64,000 nt of DNA from JAVBRD01 sp031548365 (GCA_031548365.1 JAVBRD010000001.1:44660-108659); one strand, 5' to 3'. Positions 25,888 through 35,039 are shown, counted from the stretch's first letter. Notes: a model not told the origin generated them from the letters alone. Program-made: numbers and translations.

Positions 25888-26568
25888 TTAGTCAACGGAT
25901 TTTCGGCTGCTGAGCAAATGAAAAGCGTTTTTGTGGTAGTCGATGAGCCCGTCGCGCTTCATGTTGGACAACTCGCGGGAGAGCGCGCTTCGATCAACAC
26001 CCAGGTACTCTGCCAGACCGCTGCGGTCGAGCGGGACGTCAAACCGCCTGGAACCGCTTTTAGCGGCCTGCGACGCGAGATATGCCGTGAGCTTGTCGCG
26101 CAGCGTGCGCATAGACAAAAGGTCGATTTGCGCGCGCAGACTCAGGCTTTTGCGCGCGAGAACGCGAAGCAGGTTGGCCGTGATCCGGCTGTGGTGCGCG
26201 CAGTTGCGCGCGCAGCGGCCCAGCACGTGCTCAAGCGAAAGAAACGCCACGCGCGCCGCGCCTTCGGCCATCACCGTGACGGGTGAACGCTCAAGGCCAG
26301 CGCACACAAACGCCTCCGCGAACAGATCGCCCGCGCCCAGCACGGCCAGCACCACGCGATGGCCGTCTTCCTCCTCGCGCGCGACGGACGCAACGCCTTC
26401 AAGCATTACACCCACGCCGGGAATGAGCTCGTCCGCGCACAGGATGAGCTCGCCTTTATCATATGAGCGCACATCGGGCGAAAGGCATGGCCAGACCTCG
26501 CCAATATCCGAAGCGGCCAGGCCTTGAAAAAGCGCGTTGTCCTGAAGAAGCGAAAAAACTTGTTCCAT
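25888..26568 (-). CDS. Crp/Fnr-family transcriptional regulator (HcpR-like by context)
   Basis: 226 aa from an ATG at 26568; an in-frame TTG at 26592 lies inside the operator-like palindrome. The N-terminal cyclic-nucleotide-type beta barrel (KGELILCADELIPGVGVMLEG, VLAVLGAGDLFAEAFVC) and the C-terminal helix-turn-helix (DRSGLAEYLGVDRSALSRELSNMKRDGLIDY) are clear. There is no N-terminal Fe-S cysteine cluster as in Fnr. It diverges from the ferredoxin-hcp operon, the usual place of HcpR-type regulators of nitrosative stress (inference). Confidence 0.88.
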   Translation of the reverse strand: MEQVFSLLQDNALFQGLAASDIGEVWPCLSPDVRSYDKGELILCADELIPGVGVMLEGVASVAREEEDGHRVVLAVLGAGDLFAEAFVCAGLERSPVTVMAEGAARVAFLSLEHVLGRCARNCAHHSRITANLLRVLARKSLSLRAQIDLLSMRTLRDKLTAYLASQAAKSGSRRFDVPLDRSGLAEYLGVDRSALSRELSNMKRDGLIDYHKNAFHLLSSRKSVD

Positions 26569-26579
26569 GCTCTCGTTTC

Positions 26580-26593
26580 GTTGCGTACGCAAC
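26580..26593. promoter_or_regulatory. 14-bp palindrome, candidate Crp/Fnr-type operator
   Basis: GTTGCGTACGCAAC is perfectly symmetric, centred at 26586.5. If the TACACT at 26616-26621 is the -10 of the ferredoxin-hcp operon (start near 26628), the centre lies at about -41.5, the class II activator position. It is also 12 bases upstream of the regulator ATG, suited to autoregulation. Confidence 0.6.
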
Positions 26594-26608
26594 AGACGTA
26601 TTTGCTTT

Positions 26609-26637
26609 ATGGTAGTACACTGAACGCGTCAAGTCAA
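26609..26637 (-). promoter_or_regulatory. Promoter of the Crp/Fnr-type regulator
   Basis: Minus strand TTGACT (26637-26632), 17-base spacer, TACCAT (26614-26609). The start near 26602 puts the palindrome at about +9 to +22. Confidence 0.45.
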
Positions 26638-26672
26638 GGACACACGGAAAAATCACAAGCGAGGTGCTTGAA

Positions 26673-27383
26673 ATGTTGAGAAAAATCATCCGTATCGACG
26701 AAGACAAGTGCAACGGCTGCGGCGCGTGCGCGGCGGCCTGCCACGAAGGGGCCATCGGCATGGTCGATGGCAAGGCCAGGCTTTTGCGCGACGACTACTG
26801 CGACGGCCTGGGAAACTGCCTGCCTGTATGCCCAACCGCCGCGATCTCCTTTGAGGAGCGCGAGGCCGCCGCGTTCGACGAAAGCGCCGTGCAAGCGGCG
26901 CAAGCGAAGTCGGCCGAAAAAAAACCTTCCCTGGCGTGCGGATGCCCAGGCACCATGGCCAAGGCGATTAAACGCGAAACAGTACGCGCGGAAATTCCCG
27001 CCGCGGAAAGCCGCTCCGAGCTTAGGCAATGGCCGGTGCAAATTAAACTCGTCCCCGTCAACGCGCCTTACTTCGAAGGAGCAAACCTCCTGATCGCCGC
27101 GGACTGCACGGCGTACGCGTTCGCAGGCATGCACGACAAGTTCATGAAGGGCCGCGTCACGCTCATCGGCTGTCCAAAGCTCGACGAGGTGGAATATGCG
27201 GACAAGCTGGCGGCCATCCTGAGAAACAACGACATTCAAAGCGTGACGGTCGTTCGCATGGAGGTGCCGTGCTGCGGAGGCATCGTGCACGCGGTCACGG
27301 AGGCGCTCAAGCGCTCCGGCAAGGTGCTGCCATACAGGGTAACCATCATCTCCACCGAGGGCCGGATTGTATCTGAAACATAA
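26673..27383 (+). CDS. 4Fe-4S ferredoxin-like protein, hcp partner
   Basis: 236 aa from the ATG at 26673, seven bases after GAGGTG (a GTG at 26664 is less likely). CNGCGACAAACHEGA and CDGLGNCLPVCP bind two clusters; a later cysteine set (ACGCPG, CCGG) sits in a thioredoxin-fold-like C-terminal half (LLIAADCTAYAFAGMHDKF, LIGCPKLDEVEYADKLAAIL). The gene precedes hcp by 27 bases, as in many anaerobes, and probably donates electrons to the hybrid cluster protein. Confidence 0.85.
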   Translation: MLRKIIRIDEDKCNGCGACAAACHEGAIGMVDGKARLLRDDYCDGLGNCLPVCPTAAISFEEREAAAFDESAVQAAQAKSAEKKPSLACGCPGTMAKAIKRETVRAEIPAAESRSELRQWPVQIKLVPVNAPYFEGANLLIAADCTAYAFAGMHDKFMKGRVTLIGCPKLDEVEYADKLAAILRNNDIQSVTVVRMEVPCCGGIVHAVTEALKRSGKVLPYRVTIISTEGRIVSET

Positions 27384-27410
27384 CCGACAATTTTTGAAGG
27401 AGGCCATCTC

Positions 27411-28952
27411 ATGAGCATGTTTTGTTTTCAATGCGAGCAGACCGCTGCAGGCCGAGGCTGCAGCAACCGTGGCGTTTGCGGCAAAGATGAGCTCAACGCC
27501 CACACGCAGGACCGTCTGACCGGAGCGCTCATCACCCTTGCGCGCACCTGCGCGCCTACCCCTGCCAATGACAAACTGATCATCGACGGACTGTTCACCA
27601 CCGTGACCAACGTCAGCTTTGACGCCGCCGCAATTGAGGAACTGACCGCCCGCGCCCGCGCGGCTTCCGGCCGCCCCGATTACGAGATGAGCGCGCTGTG
27701 GAGCGAACACGAGGACACGCGCTCGCTCAAATCGCTTCTGCTGTTCGGCATGCGCGGCATGGCGGCGTACGCCCACCACGCGCGCGCCTTGGGCAAGACG
27801 AGCCGCGAGGTCAACGACTGGTTCTACAAGGGACTGGCCGCCATCCCGGAGGAAAAGCCCGTCCCCGAATGGCTTGACCTCCTGATGGATTTTGGCAAAA
27901 TCAACCTTTCTTGCATGGCGCTCCTCGACGAGGCCAATACGGGCGCTTACGGCACACCCGCGCCCGCCAAAGTCCCCACCGATATTGAAAAAGGGCCGTT
28001 CATCGTGGTGTCCGGTCACGACCTGCGCGACCTGAAGATGCTGCTCGAGCAGACCGATGGCAAGGGCGTCAACATCTACACCCACGGCGAGATGCTCCCC
28101 GCGCACGCCTACCCCGAACTGCGCAGACACCCCCAGCTCAAGGGCAACTTCGGCACCGCGTGGCAAAACCAGCAAAAGGAGTTCGCCGACCTGCCCGCAC
28201 CCGCGCTCTTCACAACCAACTGCCTGATGATCCCGCGCCCGAGCTACGGCGACCGCGTGTTCACCACATCGGTTGTGGGCTATCCCGGTCTGCGCCACAT
28301 CCCGCACGACGAGCAGGGCAACAAGGATTTCTCGGAAGTGATCGCGCTCGCCACATCGTTGGGTGGTTACCCTGAGAAGCATGAGATGTCAGGCATCAAC
28401 GGCGGCCACGTCCTCACGACCGGCTTTGGGCACGGCACGATTCTCTCCGTGGCCGACAAGGTCGTGGGCGCGGTCAAAGCCGGGGCGATCAAACACTTCT
28501 TTCTCGTGGGCGGCTGCGACGGCGCGCGACCGGGACGCAACTACTACACCGATTTTGTCAAGCAGACCCCCAAGGACACGGTCGTGCTCACGCTGGCGTG
28601 CGGCAAGTTCCGTTTCAACGACCTGGACATCGGGGAAATCGGGGGCCTTCCCCGCCTGATGGACATGGGCCAGTGCAACGATGCCTACGGCGCCATTCGC
28701 GTGGCGGTCGCTCTCGCGGAGGCGTTCGGGTGCGGCGTCAATGACCTGCCGCTCACGCTGGTGCTCTCGTGGTACGAGCAAAAGGCCGTGTGCATCCTCC
28801 TGACGCTGCTGTCCCTGGGCATCAAGAACATCTATATCGGCCCGTCGCTGCCCGCGTTCATCTCCCCCGCCGTGCTCGACGTACTGGTCAAGCAGTTCGC
28901 GCTCACGCCCATCTCCACCCCGGAAGAGGACCTCAAAAAAATCCTGGGCTAA
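27411..28952 (+). CDS. hcp: Hybrid cluster protein (hydroxylamine/NO reductase)
   Basis: 513 aa. The N-terminal cysteines (CFQCEQTAAGRGCSNRGVCGK) bind the cubane cluster. Hybrid-cluster ligands follow: HGEMLPAHAYP, CLMIP, GGCDGARPGRNYY, CGKFRFN and the C-terminal glutamate/cysteine strands. It reduces hydroxylamine and NO and protects against nitrosative stress. GGAGG precedes the ATG. The spacing in the first cluster (CxxC-x8-C-x5-C) is that of the shorter, anaerobe type. Confidence 0.96.
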   Translation: MSMFCFQCEQTAAGRGCSNRGVCGKDELNAHTQDRLTGALITLARTCAPTPANDKLIIDGLFTTVTNVSFDAAAIEELTARARAASGRPDYEMSALWSEHEDTRSLKSLLLFGMRGMAAYAHHARALGKTSREVNDWFYKGLAAIPEEKPVPEWLDLLMDFGKINLSCMALLDEANTGAYGTPAPAKVPTDIEKGPFIVVSGHDLRDLKMLLEQTDGKGVNIYTHGEMLPAHAYPELRRHPQLKGNFGTAWQNQQKEFADLPAPALFTTNCLMIPRPSYGDRVFTTSVVGYPGLRHIPHDEQGNKDFSEVIALATSLGGYPEKHEMSGINGGHVLTTGFGHGTILSVADKVVGAVKAGAIKHFFLVGGCDGARPGRNYYTDFVKQTPKDTVVLTLACGKFRFNDLDIGEIGGLPRLMDMGQCNDAYGAIRVAVALAEAFGCGVNDLPLTLVLSWYEQKAVCILLTLLSLGIKNIYIGPSLPAFISPAVLDVLVKQFALTPISTPEEDLKKILG

Positions 28953-28960
28953 ATGAAAAA

Positions 28961-28990
28961 AGCGGGCCGGTGCAATCGCGCCGGCCCGCT
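28961..28990. terminator. GC-rich hairpin after hcp
   Basis: AGCGGGCCGG/CCGGCCCGCT, a 10-bp stem with a 10-base loop, nine bases past the hcp stop. The A-run lies upstream (T-run on the minus strand), so for hcp it is not a textbook terminator. Confidence 0.5.
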
Positions 28991-29145
28991 CAGACCGTAG
29001 ACAATGCCCGTTTCCACAGTCCTCGCAAGAGAACGCTGCGTGGGATCTTCTCCGGATCGATGCGATGCAGCATGGCATCCCATGGTTGCTTTTCTGAGCC
29101 GCCCGCGCTATCATAAAAACAGAGTGACATACTTGGGAGGCCATC

Positions 29146-29544
29146 ATGAAGAGCATAAAACCAGGACGCGGACCCTCCTTTATGAGCGGCATCGCCGCCG
29201 TAGGAATAACGCTGTTCGGCATCATCTGGACGTTCGCGGCGGCTTCCATGGGCGCGCCCTTCTTTTTTCCGCTGTTTGGGATCGTTTTTATTGGCATGGG
29301 CATTGCCACCGCGGTTTACAACTTCAAAAACGCCACGTCGCGCAACCGTTACTCGGTCTTTGAGATCACAAACAGCCACGATGAGCCCGACCCCTTCGAT
29401 CCCTCATCCGCTCGGCCGCATCACGAAACCCCCGTGAACCGCAAAAACGGTGTCGCCGAAAAAAGCAGGTTTTGCCCCTACTGCGGCGCGGAGGCAAACC
29501 CCGATTTTGAGTTTTGCAAGCAGTGCGGAAAAAAGCTGCCTTAG
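29146..29544 (+). CDS. Membrane protein with C-terminal zinc ribbon
   Basis: 132 aa from an ATG behind GGGAGG. Two membrane helices (about 14-35 and 40-60) form a hairpin. A flexible acidic linker leads to a zinc ribbon, CPYCGAEANPDFEFCKQCGKKLP (Cys pairs 13 residues apart). Such short-anchor zinc-ribbon proteins are common in Bacillota, with unknown roles. It has its own terminator. Confidence 0.75.
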   Translation: MKSIKPGRGPSFMSGIAAVGITLFGIIWTFAAASMGAPFFFPLFGIVFIGMGIATAVYNFKNATSRNRYSVFEITNSHDEPDPFDPSSARPHHETPVNRKNGVAEKSRFCPYCGAEANPDFEFCKQCGKKLP

Positions 29545-29666
29545 CCGCTCCAAAGGGCGCGTTCCCACGAGACGGCGGCGGGTTGCCGCGGAAAAGGGCC
29601 TTCCGTTTTTGCGATATACGGGTGGCATACCTGGGCCTATGCAAGCGCGGTTGCCTTCACGCTGAA

Positions 29667-29697
29667 ACGGGTCGGCGCATTCGCGCCGCCCGTTTTT
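29667..29697 (+). terminator. Rho-independent terminator
   Basis: ACGGG-CGGCGC/GCGCCG-CCCGT stem with one bulged T and an ATTC loop, then TTTTT. It ends the zinc-ribbon gene. It lies just 14 bases from the convergent leuS stop. Confidence 0.8.
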
Positions 29698-29710
29698 GTC
29701 ATGCCATACC

Positions 29711-32116
29711 TTACACGATCAGGTTGAGCAGCCGTCCAGGCACAAAAACCCACTTTTTGAGCGGCTTGCCTTCGAGAAGCGCGGCCACTTCGGGCAATGT
29801 CAAAAGCTCAGACTCCACGCGGTCCTGCGTCATGGCCGCGTCAATGCCAAGACGCGCCTTGATCTTGCCGCTCAGCTGAACCACGATCTCGACCGAGGCG
29901 TGTGAGAGCGCGTTCGGGTCGTACTCCGGCCAAGGCTGCTCGATCGCGCGCCCACCCAATCGCATCTCCAGCCACATCTCTTCCACAACGTGCGGAACGT
30001 ACGGGCACAGGAGCAAGAGCAGCGCTTTGAGTTCCGCCGTGGTGACGCTCCCAGTCTCGTAGATATCGTTAACGAGCGCCATCATCTTGGCGACGGCGGT
30101 GTTGAACTTCATTTTCTCGATGTCGTCCGACACGCTCTTGATGGTGGAATTGATCGGCACTTTGAGCGCATCGCGCACGCCGCCCTCTACGCGCATGTCC
30201 ATCAGGCGGTACACGCGGTCGAGGAAGCGCTTGCAGCCCCGCGCGCCGTTGGTCGACCACGGTATGGGCTGGTCGAACGCGCCAATGAACATCTCGTAAA
30301 GCCGGAACGCGTCCACGCCGATCTCTTCGCAAACATCGTCGGGATTGATGACGTTGCCGCGCGATTTGGACATTTTCTCGTTGTTCTCGCCCAGGATGAA
30401 CCCGTGGCTCGTGCGTTTTTTGTAAGGCTCGGGCGTGTTCACCACGCCCTGGTCGTATAGGAACTGGTGCCAGAAGCGCGAGTACAGCAGGTGGAGCGTC
30501 GTGTGCTCCATGCCGCCGTTGTACCAGTCGACCGCCATCCAGTAGTCAAGAGCCTCTTTGGACGCGAGCGCCTGATCGTTGTGCGGGTCGGTGTAGCGCA
30601 GGAAGTACCACGACGAACCCGCCCACTGCGGCATGGTGTCGGTTTCGCGCTTGGCGGGGCCGCCGCATTTGGGGCAGGTCGTGTTAACCCAGCTTAACAG
30701 GTTGGCCAGCGGCGATTCGCCGTCGTCACTCGGCTCCCATTTTTCACGCTCCGGCAGCTCCAGCGGGAGCGCGGAATCGGGCAGGCGCACCTGCCCGCAT
30801 GTTTGACAGTGAACAATCGGGATCGGCTCGCCCCAGTAGCGTTGGCGGGAGAAAATCCAATCGCGCAGCTTGTAGTTGACCTTGGGGGTGCCGATGCCCT
30901 TCTCCTCGAGGTACGCGGTGATCGCCTTCTTGGCGTCCGCGACGGACATGCCGTTGAGGAAGCCCGAGTTGATCATCGTCCCCTGCTCTATGTCGACAAA
31001 CGCTTCTTTTTCGATGTCCCCACCCGCGACAACCTCGACAATCGGGATGCCGAACTTTTTCGCGAACTCCCAGTCGCGCGTGTCGTGTCCCGGAACCGCC
31101 ATGATCGCGCCCGTACCGTAGCCCGTAAGCACGTAATCCGATGTCCACACCGGGATGGTCTTGCCCGTGACCGGATTGATAGCTCTTAAGCCTTTGAGCT
31201 CCACGCCCGTTTTGTCCTTAGCCAGCTCGGTGCGCTCAAAGTCGGATTTGTGGGACGCTTCCTCACGATAGGCGGCCACCTCGGCAAAATTGGCGATGCG
31301 TGCCTTGTATTTCTCGATCATGGCGTGCTCAGGGGAGACGACCATGTACGTCGCGCCGAACAGCGTGTCCGGACGGGTGGTATACACCTCGAGCGACTCA
31401 TCTGAGCCTTCAATCGCGAACCTGACCTGCGCGCCTTCGCTCCGCCCGATCCAGTTGCGCTGTTGCGTGCGCGCGCGCTCGATGTAGTCCACATCGTCCA
31501 AACCGCCCAGCAGCTTGTCCGCGTAAGCGGTGATCCTGAGCATCCACTGGGACTTGATTTTGCGCACAACGTCCCCGCCGCAGCGCTCGCACTGTCCGCC
31601 CACGACTTCTTCGTTGGCGAGGCCGACTTTACAGCTCGTGCAGTAATTGATTGGGACCTCAGCCTTGTACGCAAGGCCCGCGTCGAACATTTTCAGGAAG
31701 ATCCACTGTGTCCATTTGTAGTATTTCGGGTCGGTCGTGTCCACCTGACGCGACCAATCGAAGGAAAACCCGAGCATTTTGAGCTGTTTTGTGAACGACG
31801 CGATGCGCTCCTTGGTGATCACGCGCGGGTGGACATGGTGCTTCATCGCGTAGTTTTCTGCGGGCAGGCCGAACGCGTCAAAGCCCATGGGGAACAACAC
31901 GTTGTAACCTTCCATGCGCCGCTTTCTGGCGATGATGTCCATCGCGACATACGGGCGCGGATGCCCGACGTGCAGACCTTCTCCCGATGGGTACGGGAAC
32001 TCGATCAGCGCGTAATATTTCTTTTTGCGCGTGTCCTGCGACGCGGCGTAAGCGCCCTCTTCATCCCAGACGCGCTGCCATTTCTGTTCGATGGGCCTCG
32101 GGTCATACGTTCGCAT
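29711..32116 (-). CDS. leuS: Leucyl-tRNA synthetase
   Basis: 801 aa, class I bacterial type. HVGH (residues 49-52) is the HIGH motif; the CP1 editing domain contains TTRPDTLFGAT and GTGAIMAVPGHDTRDWEFAKKF; KMSKS is near residue 581; then the anticodon-binding domain and a short C-terminal domain. A zinc site (CTSCKVG, CERCGG) lies in the insert. ATG at 32116 behind GGAGGG. It has a strong promoter and a leader of about 60 bases, too short for a T-box. Confidence 0.97.
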   Translation of the reverse strand: MRTYDPRPIEQKWQRVWDEEGAYAASQDTRKKKYYALIEFPYPSGEGLHVGHPRPYVAMDIIARKRRMEGYNVLFPMGFDAFGLPAENYAMKHHVHPRVITKERIASFTKQLKMLGFSFDWSRQVDTTDPKYYKWTQWIFLKMFDAGLAYKAEVPINYCTSCKVGLANEEVVGGQCERCGGDVVRKIKSQWMLRITAYADKLLGGLDDVDYIERARTQQRNWIGRSEGAQVRFAIEGSDESLEVYTTRPDTLFGATYMVVSPEHAMIEKYKARIANFAEVAAYREEASHKSDFERTELAKDKTGVELKGLRAINPVTGKTIPVWTSDYVLTGYGTGAIMAVPGHDTRDWEFAKKFGIPIVEVVAGGDIEKEAFVDIEQGTMINSGFLNGMSVADAKKAITAYLEEKGIGTPKVNYKLRDWIFSRQRYWGEPIPIVHCQTCGQVRLPDSALPLELPEREKWEPSDDGESPLANLLSWVNTTCPKCGGPAKRETDTMPQWAGSSWYFLRYTDPHNDQALASKEALDYWMAVDWYNGGMEHTTLHLLYSRFWHQFLYDQGVVNTPEPYKKRTSHGFILGENNEKMSKSRGNVINPDDVCEEIGVDAFRLYEMFIGAFDQPIPWSTNGARGCKRFLDRVYRLMDMRVEGGVRDALKVPINSTIKSVSDDIEKMKFNTAVAKMMALVNDIYETGSVTTAELKALLLLLCPYVPHVVEEMWLEMRLGGRAIEQPWPEYDPNALSHASVEIVVQLSGKIKARLGIDAAMTQDRVESELLTLPEVAALLEGKPLKKWVFVPGRLLNLIV

Positions 32117-32136
32117 GGGCTTCCCTCCAACAAATC

Positions 32137-32167
32137 ACGCCACCGCCCGATGTTCCGGCGATGGCGT
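32137..32167 (-). promoter_or_regulatory. Hairpin in the leuS leader
   Basis: ACGCCATCGCC/GGCGGTGGCGT, an 11-bp stem (one G-U pair) with a 9-base loop. It fills most of the short leader and ends about 20 bases before the ATG. No T-box features. Confidence 0.4.
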
Positions 32168-32181
32168 TTGCGGTAAAAACC

Positions 32182-32210
32182 ATTTTACTTGACACCGCAT
32201 TGTTTGTCAA
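32182..32210 (-). promoter_or_regulatory. leuS promoter
   Basis: Minus strand TTGACA (32210-32205), 17-base spacer, TAAAAT (32187-32182): five of six -10 bases match. Confidence 0.8.
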
Positions 32211-32284
32211 CGGCGGCGGCGCGGGTCGGGGAAGACGCGCTGCGGGACGGTCAGTACGGCTCCCGGCGGGACTTCACCTGAAGG

Positions 32285-34492
32285 TTACGCCGTTTTGCCC
32301 TCGTCCAGTTCAAGCCGCGTGACCTGGAGCTGCGCTTGAACCAGCGTGTTGTAGAGGCCGTTTTGGCGGACCAGCTCGTTGTGCGTGCCCGCTTCCACGA
32401 TGCGGCCCTTGTCGAGCACGATCAGGCGGGTGGCGTTGCGCAGTGTGGCAAGGCGGTGCGCGATGGCGAACGTGGTGCGGTTTTTGGTCAGCTTCTCCAT
32501 GGCGTCCTGAATGAGCTTTTCGGATTCTGTGTCGAGCGAGGATGTCGCTTCGTCAAGAATCAGGATGCGCGGGTTGTGCAGGATGGCGCGCGCGATGGCG
32601 ATCCTCTGACGCTCACCGCCCGAGAGCGTCTGCCCGTTTTCGCCCACGCGCGTGTGGTAACCGTCGGTGAAGTTGATGATGAACTCGTGCGCGTTTGCGA
32701 TCTGGGAGGCGAGGATGACTTCCTCCATGGTCGCGTCGGGTTTTGCGAAGCGGATGTTCTCCAACACCGAGCCTTCAAACAGGAAGTTTTCCTGCAGCAC
32801 AACGCCGATCTGCGCTCTGAGCGCGTCCTTGCCGATGTCGCGGATGTCCACGCCGTCGATTTTGACGCTCCCGCGCTGCACGTCATAGAAGCGCAGCACC
32901 AGATTGACGAGCGATGATTTGCCCGCGCCCGAGGGGCCGACCAGCCCAATCATCTCGCCGGGCTTGACATCCAGGCAAATGTCCCGCAGCACCGGCTCAT
33001 ACGCGTTATACCCGAACGTCACCTCATCAAACGTCACTTGGCCTTCCACCGAAGCGGTGTGCGCGTTTTCGTGATCCATCATACGGTCCTGCTCGTCGAT
33101 GACTTCAAAGACGCGCTCGGCCGAGGTCATGGCCTGCGTAAACCAGCGCGGGAGCATGCCGATCCAGCGCAGCGGGCCGTACACCATGGCGACGTATTGC
33201 GTGAACTGCACAAGCTCGCCCAGCTGCATCTCCCCGCGCAAAATGAGCGTTCCCCCGAACACCAGCACGAAGAACTGGCCGATGGCCAGCCCAAAGTTGC
33301 ACGCCGGGCTGAGCGTGTTCCACATTTGCTCGTTTTTTCGGATGCGGTCGGAGAGTTTTCTGGAGGCATCCGAGAAGCGCTTGACCTCGCGTTGCTCCTG
33401 CCCGAAGGATTTGACCACGCGAATGCCGGACAGGATGTCCTGCAGAATCGAGTTGGCCTTATCGGACAAGCGCCACTGCGTGTGGAACGCGTGCCGCATC
33501 CAGTTGCGGAAACTCACGTACGCGAGCATGACGAAGGGAACCGGGAGGAAGACCAGCGCGGCCAGCTGCCAGTTGATGGTCAGCAGGAGGAAGAGCAGCC
33601 CCACCAGCATGATGATCTGCGTCAGGCCCCACGACATCCACTCCTGAATGAACTCACGGATGGCGTTTGTGTCTTCCGTCACGCGGTTCATCAGCTCGCC
33701 CGCCTTGCGCGCGGTGATGTACGACAGGGAGAGCGACTGAATCTTCTCAAACACCGTGCGGCGGAGCATTGCGGAGAGCTGCGCGCCGGCCTTGGTCATC
33801 AGCCGGATGCGCGTGCCGACCAGCACAGAGCGCGACATCTGGCCCATGGCGAGAAGTCCGATAAAAATGAAGATCTCTTTGAGCCCGCCCGCGCGCGGCG
33901 TCAGCACGCTGTCAATGAACCAGCGGTTGATGAAAGGCATGACAAGGCCGATGCCGATGGCCGCCAGCATCGCCAGGGACGCAAACACAAACGTCCACTT
34001 GAAGGGCGCCGCGAACGTGACCAGCCGCACGAACGTGCGGCCCGGTTTCGCGCAGTGCGGGCACAGGCGCGACCCTTCCAGCAGTGGCCCGCCACACACA
34101 GGACAGATGTTGTCCGCGTGTGCGCTCGTGTCCGGCTGAGCGCGCCTGCGGATGAGCGCCTCGATGCACTGGCACGCGTACGCCGTGCGGATGGCGTGTT
34201 TCATGGATACACGCGCCAGCACGACGGTCTGCCCGTCGGATTGCGCCTCCAGAAGCACGTTGCCCACCTGGACGCGGATGACGGGCTCGGTCAGTCCGGC
34301 CACAGCGATTTTGCGCGTGATCACGCCGTTTTCCACAGCGACGAACGTCTCCGCGGAGCAGGCGATATACGCCTTGTGAAGCGCTCTGTCGAGCGCCAGG
34401 TCGACCGGGACGCAGAACACACGCTCCGCACCGCCCAGCGCTGCGGCGACCGCGGCCTCGTCACGTTCGGGGAGGTCATGCACCATTTTCAA
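32285..34492 (-). CDS. ABC exporter subunit with N-terminal PH-like region and zinc ribbon
   Basis: 735 aa. Residues 1-115 form a beta-rich domain, possibly PH-like (AYIACSAETFVAVENGVITRKIAV, VIRVQVGNVLLEAQ). A zinc ribbon follows (Cys130, 133, 144, 147). A six-helix exporter membrane domain (about 165-455) leads to the ATPase: Walker A GPSGAGKSS (about 519-527), LSGGERQ (623), Walker B ILILDEATSSLD (643). All catalytic residues look intact. Ordinary exporters lack the first 160 residues. It lies 13 bases after a DUF1854 gene and is the third gene of the operon. Confidence 0.85.
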   Translation of the reverse strand: MKMVHDLPERDEAAVAAALGGAERVFCVPVDLALDRALHKAYIACSAETFVAVENGVITRKIAVAGLTEPVIRVQVGNVLLEAQSDGQTVVLARVSMKHAIRTAYACQCIEALIRRRAQPDTSAHADNICPVCGGPLLEGSRLCPHCAKPGRTFVRLVTFAAPFKWTFVFASLAMLAAIGIGLVMPFINRWFIDSVLTPRAGGLKEIFIFIGLLAMGQMSRSVLVGTRIRLMTKAGAQLSAMLRRTVFEKIQSLSLSYITARKAGELMNRVTEDTNAIREFIQEWMSWGLTQIIMLVGLLFLLLTINWQLAALVFLPVPFVMLAYVSFRNWMRHAFHTQWRLSDKANSILQDILSGIRVVKSFGQEQREVKRFSDASRKLSDRIRKNEQMWNTLSPACNFGLAIGQFFVLVFGGTLILRGEMQLGELVQFTQYVAMVYGPLRWIGMLPRWFTQAMTSAERVFEVIDEQDRMMDHENAHTASVEGQVTFDEVTFGYNAYEPVLRDICLDVKPGEMIGLVGPSGAGKSSLVNLVLRFYDVQRGSVKIDGVDIRDIGKDALRAQIGVVLQENFLFEGSVLENIRFAKPDATMEEVILASQIANAHEFIINFTDGYHTRVGENGQTLSGGERQRIAIARAILHNPRILILDEATSSLDTESEKLIQDAMEKLTKNRTTFAIAHRLATLRNATRLIVLDKGRIVEAGTHNELVRQNGLYNTLVQAQLQVTRLELDEGKTA

Positions 34493-34505
34493 GGCAACAC
34501 CCCGT

Positions 34506-35039
34506 TTACAGGTACATTTCTACTTTGTAGAAGTCCTTTTTTGTCAGCGATTTGATATTGACGATGTCGAAGCGGTTGCCGTCAAGATCAATCACGAGGT
34601 AACGGTTCTCGGCCACGGGCACGATGGAGCCGGAGCCGATCTGCGTTGTGAACATCATGGGGCCGAGATCCGTCTCCACCGACCAAAGCAGGTAGCCGAA
34701 ATCCTCTTTGATGGACGTGATCGAGAGAATCTCAGGCGCGAAGTACCTGAGCTGCATCTGCTCGCGCAGGAGTTTTTGCGTGTCCGCAGGGAATTCTTCG
34801 AGTTTATCGATCATGCCAAGCTCTTTGTTTTCCTTGTCCTTGATGGAAATGTAGCGGTTCTCCATCCCGAACGGGAACGCGCGGTGAAGGGAGACTCCCG
34901 TCTTCTCCTCGCCGTTTTTGGTCATGGACAGTTTTCCGCCGGGTGTAACCGAAAAAACGGTGTCCGGCGGGATGAAGTTGATCTTCGCGTACTCGGTTAG
35001 GCCGAGCCGGTCTTGCGCGTTGTCTGGCCGCATGGTCAT
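34506..35039 (-). CDS. DUF1854 protein between two ABC exporters
   Basis: 177 aa. LSMTKNGEEKTGVSLHRAFPFGMENRYISIKDKENKELGMI, RYFAPEILSITSIKEDFGYLLWSVETDLGPMMFTTQIGSGSI and RYLVIDLDGNRFDI match the DUF1854 pattern, a soluble mostly beta family of unknown chemistry. In some proteobacteria such proteins neighbour an ABC transporter and cyanophycin genes, but no cyanophycin gene is present here. It overlaps the first ABC gene by ATGA, so it is probably translated with it. Confidence 0.85.
   Translation of the reverse strand: MTMRPDNAQDRLGLTEYAKINFIPPDTVFSVTPGGKLSMTKNGEEKTGVSLHRAFPFGMENRYISIKDKENKELGMIDKLEEFPADTQKLLREQMQLRYFAPEILSITSIKEDFGYLLWSVETDLGPMMFTTQIGSGSIVPVAENRYLVIDLDGNRFDIVNIKSLTKKDFYKVEMYL

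Noticed and set aside
32117..32180. T-box riboswitch upstream of leuS
   Set aside because: The leader is too short and lacks specifier and antiterminator features.
34506..35039. Cyanophycin metabolism cluster
   Set aside because: DUF1854 can neighbour cyanophycin genes, but no cyanophycin synthetase or cyanophycinase was found.
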